Origin: Melioribacteraceae bacterium
GTDB lineage: Bacteria; Bacteroidota; Ignavibacteria; Ignavibacteriales; Melioribacteraceae
Assembly (NCBI GenBank): GCA_024103215.1
Contig: JAGFIY010000009.1
Location: 1 to 62,183 of the forward strand
DNA length: 62,183 nt
Direction of reading: 5' to 3'
Positions 33,796 to 43,360 of the stretch are shown here, one piece after another; the stretch's first letter is position 1, and the number at the start of each line of letters is the position of its first letter. The notes under the pieces were generated by a model. It did no database searches. It worked only from the letters and a program-made list of their open reading frames with translations, and was not told where the DNA came from. Position numbers and translations under genes: made by a program.

Positions 33796-34104
33796 ATGTT
33801 TGCAGTTGTTGACATTGCAGGACAACAATTTAAGGTGGCGGAAAATACTAAATATTATGTTCCCAGAATCGCTGCTGATCAAGATTCAACCGTTACTTTT
33901 GATAATATTCTTTTGCTTAGCGACGGAAAAAATACAAAAGTTGGTGCACCAAAAGTTGAAGGAGCAAAAGTTACAGCAAAAGTTCTGGAACATTTGAAAG
34001 ATGATAAAGTTGTTGTTTTCAAGAAAAAAAGAAGAAAATCTTACAAACTGAAACGCGGTCACAGACAGCATCTCACAAGAATTGAAATTACAAAGATAGG
34101 TTAA
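33796..34104 (+). CDS. rplU: 50S ribosomal protein L21
   Basis: A 102-residue bL21, which binds 23S rRNA near the tunnel side of the large subunit. The family N-terminus FAVVDIAGQQFKVAE and the basic C-terminal signature KKKRRKSYKLKRGHRQHLTRI are present. I chose ATG 33796 because GGAGG (33786-33790) is correctly spaced before it. The in-frame ATG 33784 overlaps that site and adds residues not found in L21. It is transcribed with rpmA, the usual bacterial pair. Confidence 0.96.
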   Translation: MFAVVDIAGQQFKVAENTKYYVPRIAADQDSTVTFDNILLLSDGKNTKVGAPKVEGAKVTAKVLEHLKDDKVVVFKKKRRKSYKLKRGHRQHLTRIEITKIG

Positions 34105-34121
34105 TAACCGGAGGTATATAA

Positions 34122-34379
34122 ATGGCTCATAAAAAAGGTCAAGGATCATCGAGGAACGGAAGGGATAGTAATCCTCAATATTTGGGCGTGAAAAGATTCG
34201 GCGGTCAAAAAGTATCTGCCGGTTCAATCATTGTAAGACAAAGAGGAACAAAGTTTCATCCGGGCGTTAATGTGAAAAGAGGCGGTGATGATACATTGTT
34301 TGCACTTATTGATGGTTATGTTAAGTTTGAAACCAAAGCAAACAATAGAAAATTTGTTAGCGTCTTAGATAACGTTTAA
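34122..34379 (+). CDS. rpmA: 50S ribosomal protein L27
   Basis: An 85-residue bL27 whose N-terminus reaches the peptidyl-transferase centre. The sequence starts [19 protein letters not shown], the direct form, without the cleavable leader seen in Firmicutes. The signature [15 protein letters not shown] is intact. GGAGG precedes the ATG, and a strong terminator follows 22 bases after the stop. Confidence 0.97.
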   Translation: MAHKKGQGSSRNGRDSNPQYLGVKRFGGQKVSAGSIIVRQRGTKFHPGVNVKRGGDDTLFALIDGYVKFETKANNRKFVSVLDNV

Positions 34380-34401
34380 TAAGATTTCGATTTTCGTAAA
34401 C

Positions 34402-34433
34402 AAAACCCTCAGTTTTTGAGGGTTTTTTGTTTT
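34402..34433 (+). terminator. Rho-independent terminator after rplU-rpmA
   Basis: AAAACCCTCA pairs with TGAGGGTTTT around a short T-rich loop, followed by TTGTTTT. This is the end of the ribosomal-protein operon. Confidence 0.85.
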
Positions 34434-34499
34434 AAATATATTTGTAATCAATCTTGTTTCAGAAACATATTGCAATATTAATTTTGAAAGTGCCGGCTT

Positions 34500-34967
34500 T
34501 TAGTTCATTTGATTTTTTACTTCCAACTTTGCACCTATCAAATCTTTGTGCTCGAGATGAAGATTACGGTTGATGGTTCTTATAAAATGTTCTTCATACT
34601 TGTTTATTTTTTCATCCGATAAAATAAGTCGCCACAGATTTTTTACAACGTTATATTTTTCATCTTTCGAGAAATGCGAATTTATAACATCGGTAAATTC
34701 ATACAAACTTACGCTACTTTCAATTATTTCGTCGGCTTGTTTTATCAACTCTTTAACCTCATCTTCAGAAAGATCGAAAGTATCGCGCATCAATCTAATA
34801 ATCAATTTTTTCTCGTCTTTAGAAAAATTATCATCGGATTTTGCAACTTCCAAAAAGAGAGCACATGTTGCAATTTCAACTTTGTGTTTTGTGTTTCCGT
34901 ATGAATCGTCTATTCTGTTTTCCGGATTGTTCAAATCGTTGAATAGGTTTTTGAAAAAATTGATCAT
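34500..34967 (-). CDS. TerB-like acidic helical protein
   Basis: A 155-residue all-helical protein with the TerB/DjlA-N fold pattern: ATCALFLEVAKSDDNFSKDE, LIIRLMRDTFDLSEDEVKEL, and the second half VVKNLWRLILSDEKINKYEEHFIRTI. Acidic D/E-rich loops suggest metal binding. The tellurite-resistance name comes from plasmid TerB; no other ter gene is present, so tellurite resistance is not implied. It overlaps malQ by four bases (ATGA) and is translated after it. Function unknown. Confidence 0.75.
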   Translation of the reverse strand: MINFFKNLFNDLNNPENRIDDSYGNTKHKVEIATCALFLEVAKSDDNFSKDEKKLIIRLMRDTFDLSEDEVKELIKQADEIIESSVSLYEFTDVINSHFSKDEKYNVVKNLWRLILSDEKINKYEEHFIRTINRNLHLEHKDLIGAKLEVKNQMN

Positions 34968-36514
34968 TCATCATCTCCACTTGTATCGATCTCTTCTCTT
35001 TCATTGTTTATATACTTTGGGTGTCTTTGAAAATATTCAACAAGTTTATCGTAATCTTCTGAAAGTGTCGGATGAATCTGATCCCAGGTAAAGCGCCAAG
35101 TCCAATTGCCGCCTAATTTACTTGGAAAATTCATTCGTGCATCTGTACCCAAATTAAGTATGTCCTGCATCGGAATAATTACAATATTTGCTACCGACAT
35201 ATAAGCTGACCGAATTAATGCTCCGCGCATGTCGTTTCCGTAATATCCTAAATAATCCTGGGCAAACTCATAAATATCGCTATCGCTGTTTTTTGCCTCT
35301 TCAAAAAATCCGCGTGTTGTGTCGTTGTCGTGCGAACCAGTAAAAACAACGCAGTTTTTTATGTGATTATGCGGAAGGAAGTTTTTATCTCCGGCAGAAC
35401 CAAATGCGAATTGAAGTATCTTCATCCCCGGGAAGTTAAATTTATCTCGGAGTTTTTCTACATCCTTAGTAATTACACCAAGATCCTCGGCAAGTATCGG
35501 AAGATCACCCAAAGAATCTTTAATAGCGTTGAAAAGTTTTTCACCCGGAGCCTTTAACCACCTTCCGGTAACTGCTGTTGGAGCATCACCTGGTATTTCC
35601 CAATATGCATCAAAGCCTCTGAAGTGATCTATGCGAATAATGTCAACCAACTCAAGGGTCTTTGAAATTCTTTTTTTCCACCATTCGAAATTATTTTTTT
35701 CCATTTTTTTCCACTTGTAAAGTGGATTTCCCCAGAGTTGACCAGTCGGACTGAAATAATCAGGTGGAACTCCCGCCACGGTTTCAAGTTTGCCGTCTGC
35801 ACCAACGCTAAACAGTTCCTTGTTGCCCCAAAGATCAGCACTGTCATATGCAATATAAATTGGCAGATCCCCAATTATTTTGATCCCTTTATTGTTTGCA
35901 TACTCTTTTACTTTTTTCCACTGCTTATCAAATTGATATTGAACAAACTTGTGATAGAGAATATCTTTTTTTAGTTTTTCGCTCCACTCTTCGACGGCGC
36001 CTTCCTGCCTGAATGCAATATCTTTACTCCACTGAGACCAGGTAACACTATTATGAAATTGTTTGACCGACATAAATAGTGCGTAGTCGTCAAGCCAATA
36101 AGAATTCTTTTTAACAAATTCATCATAGTTAGGATCATTTGTTTCTTTCTTCATCCAATAATTATTGAATGATGTTTTTAAAAGTTCTGTTTTGGAGTTT
36201 ATTACCTCGCCAAATTCAATGTGCACATCGTTATATTTTGGATATGCAGCCAAGTCACTTTCACTCAACAATCCCTCCTCAACCAGAATATCAGGACTTA
36301 TAAGAAGAGGGTTTCCGGCAAAGGCTGAAAAACATTGATATGGGGAATCACCATAACCTGTTGGTCCAAGTGGGAAAATTTGCCAAAGCGTTTGAGAGGC
36401 TTCTTCCAAAAAATCTACAAATTTATATGCATCTTTTCCAAAATCACCAATGCCGTATTTACTTGGTAATGATGTGGGATGCAGCAATACTCCAGCAGAA
36501 CGTTCAAATTCCAT
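34964..36514 (-). CDS. malQ: 4-alpha-glucanotransferase (amylomaltase)
   Basis: A 516-residue GH77 enzyme that transfers maltodextrin segments between glucans and releases glucose, acting in glycogen and maltodextrin metabolism. Visible signatures are the N-terminal RSAGVLLHPTSLPSKYGIGDFG, the catalytic nucleophile region VDIIRIDHFRGFDAYWEIP, LPILAEDLGVI and GSHDNDTTRGFFEE. I chose ATG 36514, which has GAGGT correctly spaced upstream. The in-frame frame continues to 36550 but adds residues unlike the family. No glycogen phosphorylase or debranching genes are adjacent. Confidence 0.95.
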   Translation of the reverse strand: MEFERSAGVLLHPTSLPSKYGIGDFGKDAYKFVDFLEEASQTLWQIFPLGPTGYGDSPYQCFSAFAGNPLLISPDILVEEGLLSESDLAAYPKYNDVHIEFGEVINSKTELLKTSFNNYWMKKETNDPNYDEFVKKNSYWLDDYALFMSVKQFHNSVTWSQWSKDIAFRQEGAVEEWSEKLKKDILYHKFVQYQFDKQWKKVKEYANNKGIKIIGDLPIYIAYDSADLWGNKELFSVGADGKLETVAGVPPDYFSPTGQLWGNPLYKWKKMEKNNFEWWKKRISKTLELVDIIRIDHFRGFDAYWEIPGDAPTAVTGRWLKAPGEKLFNAIKDSLGDLPILAEDLGVITKDVEKLRDKFNFPGMKILQFAFGSAGDKNFLPHNHIKNCVVFTGSHDNDTTRGFFEEAKNSDSDIYEFAQDYLGYYGNDMRGALIRSAYMSVANIVIIPMQDILNLGTDARMNFPSKLGGNWTWRFTWDQIHPTLSEDYDKLVEYFQRHPKYINNEREEIDTSGDDE

Positions 36515-36788
36515 TAATACCTCAATTTTCGTTTTAAAAAGTGTTTTCAAATTAATTAAAAAAACAAGATTTTGTTTGGAAAATTTTGAGTTATATTAAA
36601 CAGCGAAAATTATTCATAAACAAATTGATTTACATGATTATCAGTAATTCAGTTGATTGCTTTAGTATTAATTTTTAGTTAAGTTGCTCGTCACTCACGT
36701 ACTCTAGAACTACTTAAAATTTGACTTATTAACAGGGCTTTTAGCCACTAATTTTTTTTGATATAACATAAATGATTGGAGCTGATTC

Positions 36789-39700
36789 ATGAAAATTTCT
36801 CGACTATTCACCACTCCCGACCAGGATCCATTTGATTCCATAAAATTTGTTAAAAGAATTTCGGAGATAAAAAATCCGGATGGTACAATCGTTTTCAGGA
36901 TGGAAGACGTTCATGTACCCGAGCATTGGTCTCAAGTTGCCACAGATATAATCGCACAAAAATATTTTCGAAAAGCCGGCGTACCTCGACTTCTGAAAAA
37001 AGTAAAAGAAAAAGGGGTTCCTATATGGCTTCAGCCGTCGATAGCTGATACTGAACGTCTGGAAGAGCTTCCCGAAAAGGAAAGATATTCAAGTGAGACA
37101 GATTCAAGACAAGTATTCCATCGGCTGGCCGGAACATGGACATACTGGGGGTGGAAAGCAGAGTATTTTGACGAAGAAGAAGATGCAAAAGCATTTTACG
37201 ATGAACTCGTTTACATGCTTGCAATGCAATACGCTGCACCGAACAGTCCTCAATGGTTCAATACAGGGCTCAACTGGGCATATGGAATCAATAGACCAGC
37301 TCAAGGTCATTATTATGTTGACTTTAAAACCGGTAAATTAACTCAATCGGAAGATGCTTACACTCATCCCCAGCCCCATGCTTGTTTTATCCAAGCTGTT
37401 AACGATGACCTTGTTAACGAAGGCGGAATAATGGATTTGTGGGTAAGAGAAGCTCGTCTATTCAAATATGGTTCAGGTACAGGAACAAATTTCTCCGATC
37501 TTAGGGGAGTAAATGAACCTTTAAGCGGTGGTGGTAAATCTTCGGGATTGATGTCATTTTTGAAAATCGGTGATCGTTCTGCCGGAGCAATAAAATCCGG
37601 CGGTACAACAAGACGCGCAGCTAAGATGGTTACAATCGATATCGACCACCCAGACATTGAGGAATATATAAATTGGAAAGTTATTGAAGAACAGAAGGTT
37701 GCTTCGCTTGTTGCCGGATCGCATTTGTGCAATTATCACTTAAACGCAGTGATGCGAGCCTGTTACGAGGAACATCCCGAAAATGATCGATTCAACAAAA
37801 AAACAAATAAGCGCCTTGAAAAAGCTGTTAAAGAAGCTCGCCGCGCGTTTATTCCGGAAAGCTATATTGAAAGAGTAATCCACTTTGCAAAACTTGGTTT
37901 CAAATCTGTTGAATTTCCAACTTACAACACTGATTGGAATTCTGAGGCTTATGCTACAGTTTCAGGACAAAACTCCAATAACTCTGTCCGGGTTACGAAT
38001 GAATTTATGCAAGCTGTTGTTGATGATAAGGATTGGAATTTATATTGGCGAACAGAATTGAAAAGAGCTAAAAAGGGAGGTTATCCGCCAAAGCCTTGTA
38101 AAACTTTAAAAGCCCGAGACCTTTGGGAAGAGATAGGCAATGCTGCTTGGGCGTGTGCCGATCCGGGACTTCAATTCCATACAACAATTAACGAATGGCA
38201 CACTTGTATTGAGGACGGAGAAATCCGTGCTTCAAATCCTTGCAGCGAATATATGTTCCTTGATAACACTGCTTGTAACCTTGCGTCTTTGAATCTCGTT
38301 AAATTTTACAGTGATGAAAAACAAAAATTTAATATTAAAGCTTTTCGTCATGCAACAAGACTCTGGACAATTGTTCTTGAAATAAGTGTGTTAATGGCAC
38401 AGTATCCAAGCAAGGAAATTGCACAAAGAAGTTATGATTATAGAACTCTCGGGCTAGGATATGCAAATCTGGGTTCATTATTAATGCGTCAGGGAATTCC
38501 ATACGATAGTAAAGAAGCGCTAGCAATGGGAGGGGCAATCACTGCGATAATGCATATGAAAGCTTATGCAACCAGTGCTGAAATGGCTCGTGAACTCGGA
38601 ACATTCCCTCGCTACGAAGCAAATAGTGAAAACATGCTTAAAGTAATTAGAAATCATAAAAGAGCTGCCTACAACGTTCCAAAAGAAGAATACGAAGGTT
38701 TAACAACATTCCCGATGGGAATTGATCCAATGTATTGCCAATCCGATTTACTTAAAGCAGCTCGAGAAGATGCCGATAAAGCTTTGGAATTAGGGACAAA
38801 ACACGGCTTCAAAAATGCACAAGTTACTGTGATTGCACCAACAGGTACAATCGGACTTGTTATGGATTGTGATACAACCGGAATTGAACCTGATTATGCA
38901 CTTGTAAAATTCAAAAAACTTGCCGGCGGAGGTTATTTTAAAATTATAAATCAATCCATTCCTCCTGCTCTCAGATCACTTGGATATAATCAAGAACAGA
39001 TTAACGAAATTGTAAAATATGCAAAAGGTTCTGGAACGCTCGAAGGTTGTTCTCATATTAATCCGGAATCATTAAAAGCAAAAGGTTTCACAGATGAAGT
39101 TCTTGCAAAACTTGAAAAAATTCTTCCGACTGTTTTTGAAATTGGTTTTGCTTTCAATAAACATACAATTGGCGCAGCATTCGTTGAGAAGAAGCTAGGC
39201 ATAACTGATGAGGACTTGGCTGACAATGAAAACAGTCTGCTAAGAGCGCTTGGCTTCACCAAGGAAGAAATAGCTTCTGCGAACGATTATGTCTGCGGAA
39301 CTATGACTATCGAAGGTGCTCCATTCTTGAAGTTCGATCATCTTCCGGTTTTTGACTGTGCAAACAAATGCGGTAAAAAAGGAACACGTTATATTTCAGT
39401 TGATGCGCACATAAAAATGATGGCAGCGGCACAACCATTCATTTCAGGTGCAATTTCGAAAACCATAAATCTCCCGAATCATGCAACAATTGAGGATATC
39501 AAGAATTCCTACATGAAATCTTGGAAACTTGCCATTAAAGCTAATGCGCTTTATAGAGACGGTTCAAAACTTTCTCAGCCACTGAACTCAAAAGTTGCCG
39601 AAGATATTGAAGAGATTATGGAAAAAGCCGAAGAAAACGATATAGTTAAAATAGCTGAAAAAATAATCCATAGATATATCGCAAAACGACGACGATTGCC

Positions 39701-40367
39701 GGATAGAAGAAACGGTTATACTCAGAAAGCAAAAATTAATGGGCAAACGGTTTACATTAGAACCGGCGAATATGAAAACGGTCAGATAGGTGAAATATTC
39801 ATTGACATGCACAAAGAAGGTGCAGCTTTTAGAAGTTTGCTTAATAATTTTGCAATTGCTATTTCACTTGGATTGCAGCATGGTGTTCCGTTGGAGGAAT
39901 TTGTTGACGCCTTTGTATTTACTCGCTTTGAACCAAGTGGTGTTGTTACCGGAAACGACAGAATTAAAATGTCAACATCAGTTATAGACTATATTTTCCG
40001 TGAACTTGCTGTAACATACCTTGGAAGAAATGATCTTTCGCATGTCGATAGTCCGGACGATTATAAACCTGAAAGAAAGTTAAACATAGATAATATGGAC
40101 AGCGAATTTGAAAGTGAAGAAGTAGTCAGCACAAGAATGATAGTTTTGGATAAAGCTGACGGTACCAATAGAAAGAGAAATGGACAACAGGTTAAAGGCG
40201 GAAACGGCAGAGGCGAAGTCTTTGCTCATCACCAAAAAAGCTATGATGATGCACGTCAACAAGGTTATACCGGTGATATTTGTCCTGAATGTCAAAGTAT
40301 GACTATGGTTAGAAACGGAACATGTCTTAAATGTGTTACTTGCGGTTCGACCACCGGGTGTAGTTAA
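36789..40367 (+). CDS. nrdJ: Class II (adenosylcobalamin-dependent) ribonucleotide reductase
   Basis: A 1192-residue B12-dependent reductase that makes deoxyribonucleotides without needing oxygen or a second radical subunit. The catalytic barrel shows [41 protein letters not shown] and [16 protein letters not shown]. The C-terminus ends in a cysteine-rich zinc ribbon (CPECQSM...CLKCVTCG) and a final redox cysteine tail, as in the large bacterial NrdJ group. No insertion or intein is visible. The 274 bases upstream contain no recognisable cobalamin-riboswitch B12 box or clear NrdR box. A terminator follows. Confidence 0.96.
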   Translation: MKISRLFTTPDQDPFDSIKFVKRISEIKNPDGTIVFRMEDVHVPEHWSQVATDIIAQKYFRKAGVPRLLKKVKEKGVPIWLQPSIADTERLEELPEKERYSSETDSRQVFHRLAGTWTYWGWKAEYFDEEEDAKAFYDELVYMLAMQYAAPNSPQWFNTGLNWAYGINRPAQGHYYVDFKTGKLTQSEDAYTHPQPHACFIQAVNDDLVNEGGIMDLWVREARLFKYGSGTGTNFSDLRGVNEPLSGGGKSSGLMSFLKIGDRSAGAIKSGGTTRRAAKMVTIDIDHPDIEEYINWKVIEEQKVASLVAGSHLCNYHLNAVMRACYEEHPENDRFNKKTNKRLEKAVKEARRAFIPESYIERVIHFAKLGFKSVEFPTYNTDWNSEAYATVSGQNSNNSVRVTNEFMQAVVDDKDWNLYWRTELKRAKKGGYPPKPCKTLKARDLWEEIGNAAWACADPGLQFHTTINEWHTCIEDGEIRASNPCSEYMFLDNTACNLASLNLVKFYSDEKQKFNIKAFRHATRLWTIVLEISVLMAQYPSKEIAQRSYDYRTLGLGYANLGSLLMRQGIPYDSKEALAMGGAITAIMHMKAYATSAEMARELGTFPRYEANSENMLKVIRNHKRAAYNVPKEEYEGLTTFPMGIDPMYCQSDLLKAAREDADKALELGTKHGFKNAQVTVIAPTGTIGLVMDCDTTGIEPDYALVKFKKLAGGGYFKIINQSIPPALRSLGYNQEQINEIVKYAKGSGTLEGCSHINPESLKAKGFTDEVLAKLEKILPTVFEIGFAFNKHTIGAAFVEKKLGITDEDLADNENSLLRALGFTKEEIASANDYVCGTMTIEGAPFLKFDHLPVFDCANKCGKKGTRYISVDAHIKMMAAAQPFISGAISKTINLPNHATIEDIKNSYMKSWKLAIKANALYRDGSKLSQPLNSKVAEDIEEIMEKAEENDIVKIAEKIIHRYIAKRRRLPDRRNGYTQKAKINGQTVYIRTGEYENGQIGEIFIDMHKEGAAFRSLLNNFAIAISLGLQHGVPLEEFVDAFVFTRFEPSGVVTGNDRIKMSTSVIDYIFRELAVTYLGRNDLSHVDSPDDYKPERKLNIDNMDSEFESEEVVSTRMIVLDKADGTNRKRNGQQVKGGNGRGEVFAHHQKSYDDARQQGYTGDICPECQSMTMVRNGTCLKCVTCGSTTGCS

Positions 40368-40390
40368 TCATTCTTTGAAAGATATTTTTT

Positions 40391-40416
40391 AAGGCTGTCC
40401 CAAGACAGCCTTTTTT
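40391..40416 (+). terminator. Rho-independent terminator after nrdJ
   Basis: A perfect 9-bp stem, AAGGCTGTC (40391-40399) with GACAGCCTT (about 40404-40412), has a 4-nt loop and then TTTTT. The surrounding gap 40368-40669 (302 bases) otherwise contains only the yggS promoter and a short AAACGG/CCGTTT hairpin near 40530. Confidence 0.9.
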
Positions 40417-40621
40417 AATTTTAAAGATAAAATAAATACTTTCTGCAAAACTGAAAATGTAAAAGGAAATTCATAATTAAAAAAATGATGTTAGTTATAC
40501 TGACAAGAATAATGTGTCTCGAAGTAAACGGGTAAGTCAGCCGTTTGAAAATTTAGTATCTTTGGAATTATAATTAAAGTTTTTTATGAAATTTACTAAA
40601 TCAAGATTATCACGTTTATCG

Positions 40622-40650
40622 TTGACATTTGGATTAAAATAAAATAGATT
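40622..40650 (+). promoter_or_regulatory. Candidate sigma-70 promoter of the yggS-rluD gene run
   Basis: TTGACA (40622-40627), 17 nt, then TAGATT (40645-40650), 20 bases before the yggS start codon. It stands after the nrdJ terminator and before eight closely packed genes. Confidence 0.6.
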
Positions 40651-40669
40651 TTCCCTCTTAATTGGAAAG

Positions 40670-41353
40670 ATGATTTCTACAAACTTAAATAAAGTCCAAG
40701 ATCAAATTTTTAGCAAATGCTCCGAAATCGGAAGAGATTCGAATGATATAACATTAATTGCGGTTTCAAAAACGCAATCGATTGAAACAATTTCTGATGT
40801 ATATAGAATTGGGCAACGGCACTTTGGAGAGAATAAAGCTCAGGAATTGAGAGATAAAGGAAAAGAACTTAATCTAGACATTACTTGGCATTTTATAGGA
40901 CATCTTCAAAAGAACAAAGCAAAATATGCTGTTGAGTTTGCAGAATATATTCATTCTGTTGATTCAATTCAACTTCTCGATGAAATAGATAAACAAGCAT
41001 TAAAATTCGGGAAGGTTCAAAAATTTATGATTGAGGCGAATACTTCGGGTGAGGAATCAAAATATGGAATTGAAAATTTTAATAAGATCGTTGAACTTGC
41101 AGAATATTCGATGACTTTGAAAAACGTGGAGTTTTCAGGCTTAATGACGATGGCACCATTCGTTGATGATGAAACAATAATAAGAAATTCGTTTAAAGTG
41201 TTAAAAGAACATTTTGATAAGTTGAAAAAAAATGGTTTTGATATCAAACATCTTTCGATGGGAATGACAAACGATTATTTAATCGCATTGGAAGAAGGCG
41301 CGACGATGTTGAGAATAGGCACGGCTTTATTCGGTGAAAGAAATTATAATTAA
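40670..41353 (+). CDS. yggS: YggS/PLPBP family pyridoxal-phosphate homeostasis protein
   Basis: A 227-residue single-domain TIM-barrel protein that binds PLP and keeps free PLP and amino-acid pools balanced; no catalytic activity is established. The PLP lysine is K34 in LIAVSKTQ. Other signatures are FGENKAQEL, WHFIGHLQKNKAKY and LSMGMTNDYLIALEEGATMLRIGTALFG (Asp replaced by Asn in the usual SMGMSxD). In Gram-positive bacteria the ortholog (ylmE) lies upstream of divIVA and ileS, as here. Confidence 0.93.
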   Translation: MISTNLNKVQDQIFSKCSEIGRDSNDITLIAVSKTQSIETISDVYRIGQRHFGENKAQELRDKGKELNLDITWHFIGHLQKNKAKYAVEFAEYIHSVDSIQLLDEIDKQALKFGKVQKFMIEANTSGEESKYGIENFNKIVELAEYSMTLKNVEFSGLMTMAPFVDDETIIRNSFKVLKEHFDKLKKNGFDIKHLSMGMTNDYLIALEEGATMLRIGTALFGERNYN

Positions 41354-41364
41354 TAGAGAATGGA

Positions 41365-41913
41365 ATGAAATACACTCCGCACAGTATAAAAAATCAAGAA
41401 TTTAACAGATCCGTCAGAGGTTATGATAAGGAAGAGGTTGAAGCTTTTCTCGATAAGTTGTCCGATGAATTCGAGAACCTGATCGAACAAAATGAAAACT
41501 TAACAAAAGAACTCGATCAGCTTAATAAAAAAATAAAGGATTATCAGAGGATAGAGAAAAATTTACAAGAGACTTTGCTAAGTGCTCAGGAATCATCATC
41601 TAAAGCCTTTGATTCCGCAAAGAAACAAACTGCTATGATCCTAAAAGAAGCCGAACTTAAAGCTGCTCAAATTGTTGATAGAGCAAATGAGGAAGCCGAA
41701 ATAATTAGAAATGCAGTTGCAAATTTAAGAGAAGAAAAAAAATTATTACTTGCTAGATTAAAATCAATGATAGATGTACAGTCCGAGGTTTTAATGAGAA
41801 ATGTTGAACAGCAGACGGTTATCTCAAAACCAAGAAGTTCGGAAACAAGAAAAGAAGTAAAGAAAACCAGCGATAATATTAACGTTGATGATATATTGGA
41901 GAAATTACTGTGA
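41365..41913 (+). CDS. DivIVA-domain coiled-coil protein
   Basis: A 182-residue protein with an N-terminal DivIVA lipid-binding domain (KYTPHSIKNQEFNRSVRGYDKEEVEAFLDKL) and a coiled coil from about residue 30 to 125, followed by a basic tail. DivIVA proteins mark negatively curved membrane at poles and septa in Gram-positives. In Gram-negatives the domain is much rarer and its job is less clear. It lies between yggS and a purine phosphorylase in an order reminiscent of the Firmicute divIVA region. The 3' end overlaps the next gene by four bases (GTGA). Confidence 0.82.
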   Translation: MKYTPHSIKNQEFNRSVRGYDKEEVEAFLDKLSDEFENLIEQNENLTKELDQLNKKIKDYQRIEKNLQETLLSAQESSSKAFDSAKKQTAMILKEAELKAAQIVDRANEEAEIIRNAVANLREEKKLLLARLKSMIDVQSEVLMRNVEQQTVISKPRSSETRKEVKKTSDNINVDDILEKLL

Positions 41914-42731
41914 GCGAACTAATCAATAAAATCAATGAAACCATTAAGGTTTTGAGAGACGTAACAGACAAAAATTATGAAGTCGGAATTATACTTGGTA
42001 CAGGACTCGGGGGCTTAGTTAAGGATATCGAAATTGAGCACACTATCGATTATGGCGATATTCCTCACTTTCCGTTATCCACAGTTGAATCTCATCACGG
42101 TAAATTAATCTTTGGAAAATTAAGCGGCAAAAATGTGGTTGTAATGCAGGGAAGGTTTCATTACTACGAAGGCTATTCGATGAAACAGATTACATATCCG
42201 GTAAGAGTAATGAAATTTCTTGGTGTTAATACCTTGCTTCTTTCAAACGCTTGCGGTGGAATGAATCCAATTTACCGTCGTGGTGATCTAATGATTATGA
42301 ACGATCACATCAATCTTCTTGGCGATAACCCATTGATTGGAAAAAACGAGGACGATCTCGGGCCGCGTTTTCCAGATATGAGCGAGCCATACAGCCAGCG
42401 TCTAATTGCTCTTGCCGAAGATGCTGCACTTAAACATGGAATAAAAGTTCACAAAGGCGTTTATGTTGCTGTTCCGGGTCCCAATTTAGAAACACGAGCG
42501 GAATATAGATTTCTTAGAGAAATCGGTGCTGATGTTGTGGGAATGTCATCGATCCCCGAGGATATTGTTGCAGTTCATATGGGGATGGAGGTTTTCGGTT
42601 TAAGTATCATTACCGATGAATGTTTCCCTGATTCATTGAAAGCTGTTGTTGTTGAAGAGATTATTGAAGCCGCAAATCAAGCCGAACCAAAAATGACAGC
42701 GATAATGAAAGAATTGGTAAATGCGTTATGA
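41910..42731 (+). CDS. Purine-nucleoside phosphorylase (trimeric type)
   Basis: A 273-residue class I (PNP/MTAP) nucleoside phosphorylase that cleaves inosine or guanosine with phosphate. Visible are the phosphate loop GTGLGGL, HHGKLIFG, the substrate region NACGGMNPIYRRGDLMIMNDHINL, VVGMSSIPEDIVAVH and ITDECFPD. In human-type PNP a Glu in the YRxL...E region and an Asn select 6-oxopurines; I did not align these. GTG start overlapping the divIVA stop, and ATGA overlap with the next gene, indicate tight coupling. The symbol could be punA or deoD-like; left blank. Confidence 0.9.
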   Translation: MSELINKINETIKVLRDVTDKNYEVGIILGTGLGGLVKDIEIEHTIDYGDIPHFPLSTVESHHGKLIFGKLSGKNVVVMQGRFHYYEGYSMKQITYPVRVMKFLGVNTLLLSNACGGMNPIYRRGDLMIMNDHINLLGDNPLIGKNEDDLGPRFPDMSEPYSQRLIALAEDAALKHGIKVHKGVYVAVPGPNLETRAEYRFLREIGADVVGMSSIPEDIVAVHMGMEVFGLSIITDECFPDSLKAVVVEEIIEAANQAEPKMTAIMKELVNAL

Positions 42732-43336
42732 ATAAAAAACAATTGTATTATCTAACGCCTGCACTGTTGGGCATTTTAGTGTTCAGCTCAAATTTTCTGA
42801 GTACTGATCTATTTCAGATCGGTTTTCAAAATTTTGCGGTTTGGTTCTCATTGTCGCTTTTGGTTTTTGCCTGTGGATGGTTTATGAATCATACTTTCGG
42901 ATATATCTATGGCGGAAAGGTTGTGTTTGCAGTTGTCGTCGCTACAACAATTATTAGTTTGGTTATGGTTTTTATTTTTAATAAATATTTTGGATTTACA
43001 GATCTGCTGACTGAAAACTTAATTCTCTTTTCCTTACGAAATATTACTTTGGGAGCGATGGGATTTTTCGGTATGGCGGTTCCTGAAGTGATCAGGCTCC
43101 AAAAGGAAAACGAAACCTTAAGAACAAAGGGAGAAAATTACGAATCGCTTTTGGAAAGGAGCAAAAAAGAAGCCGATCTTACAATCCAAGAAGCAAAAAT
43201 TAAAGCGGAAAAGATTATATTTGAAGCCGAAAAAAAATCGAATGATATACTTTTGAAAAAAGAACAGATTGAAACTAATCTGAAGCAGTTCATCCAAATC
43301 GAAAGAGAACTGATAAATAAATATGAAGAAGAATAA
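42728..43336 (+). CDS. Membrane protein with C-terminal coiled coil, unknown function
   Basis: A 202-residue protein with four membrane helices in the first ~120 residues (ALLGILVFSSNFL, WFSLSLLVFACGWF, VVFAVVVATTIISLVMVFIF, LGAMGFFGMAVPEV), then a charged coiled coil (about 125-200, LQKENETLRTKGENYESLLERSKKEADLTIQEAKIKAEKI). The coil resembles the coiled-coil half of the DivIVA-type protein two genes upstream, so the two might interact; this is inference only. It overlaps the phosphorylase gene by four bases and precedes ileS by 24 bases. Confidence 0.65.
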   Translation: MNKKQLYYLTPALLGILVFSSNFLSTDLFQIGFQNFAVWFSLSLLVFACGWFMNHTFGYIYGGKVVFAVVVATTIISLVMVFIFNKYFGFTDLLTENLILFSLRNITLGAMGFFGMAVPEVIRLQKENETLRTKGENYESLLERSKKEADLTIQEAKIKAEKIIFEAEKKSNDILLKKEQIETNLKQFIQIERELINKYEEE

Positions 43337-43360
43337 TTTTTTAAACAAATATTGAGAATC

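Noticed and set aside
34500..34967. Tellurite-resistance locus
   Set aside because: Only one TerB-like gene without terA/C/D/E/Z; the name reflects fold, not resistance.
36515..36788. Cobalamin riboswitch before nrdJ
   Set aside because: No B12 box found by eye in the 274-base gap.
37021..39812. Open frames antisense to nrdJ (and similar ones antisense to mgtE, ileS, malQ)
   Set aside because: They mirror codon structure of the clear genes, lack ribosome binding sites and family matches.
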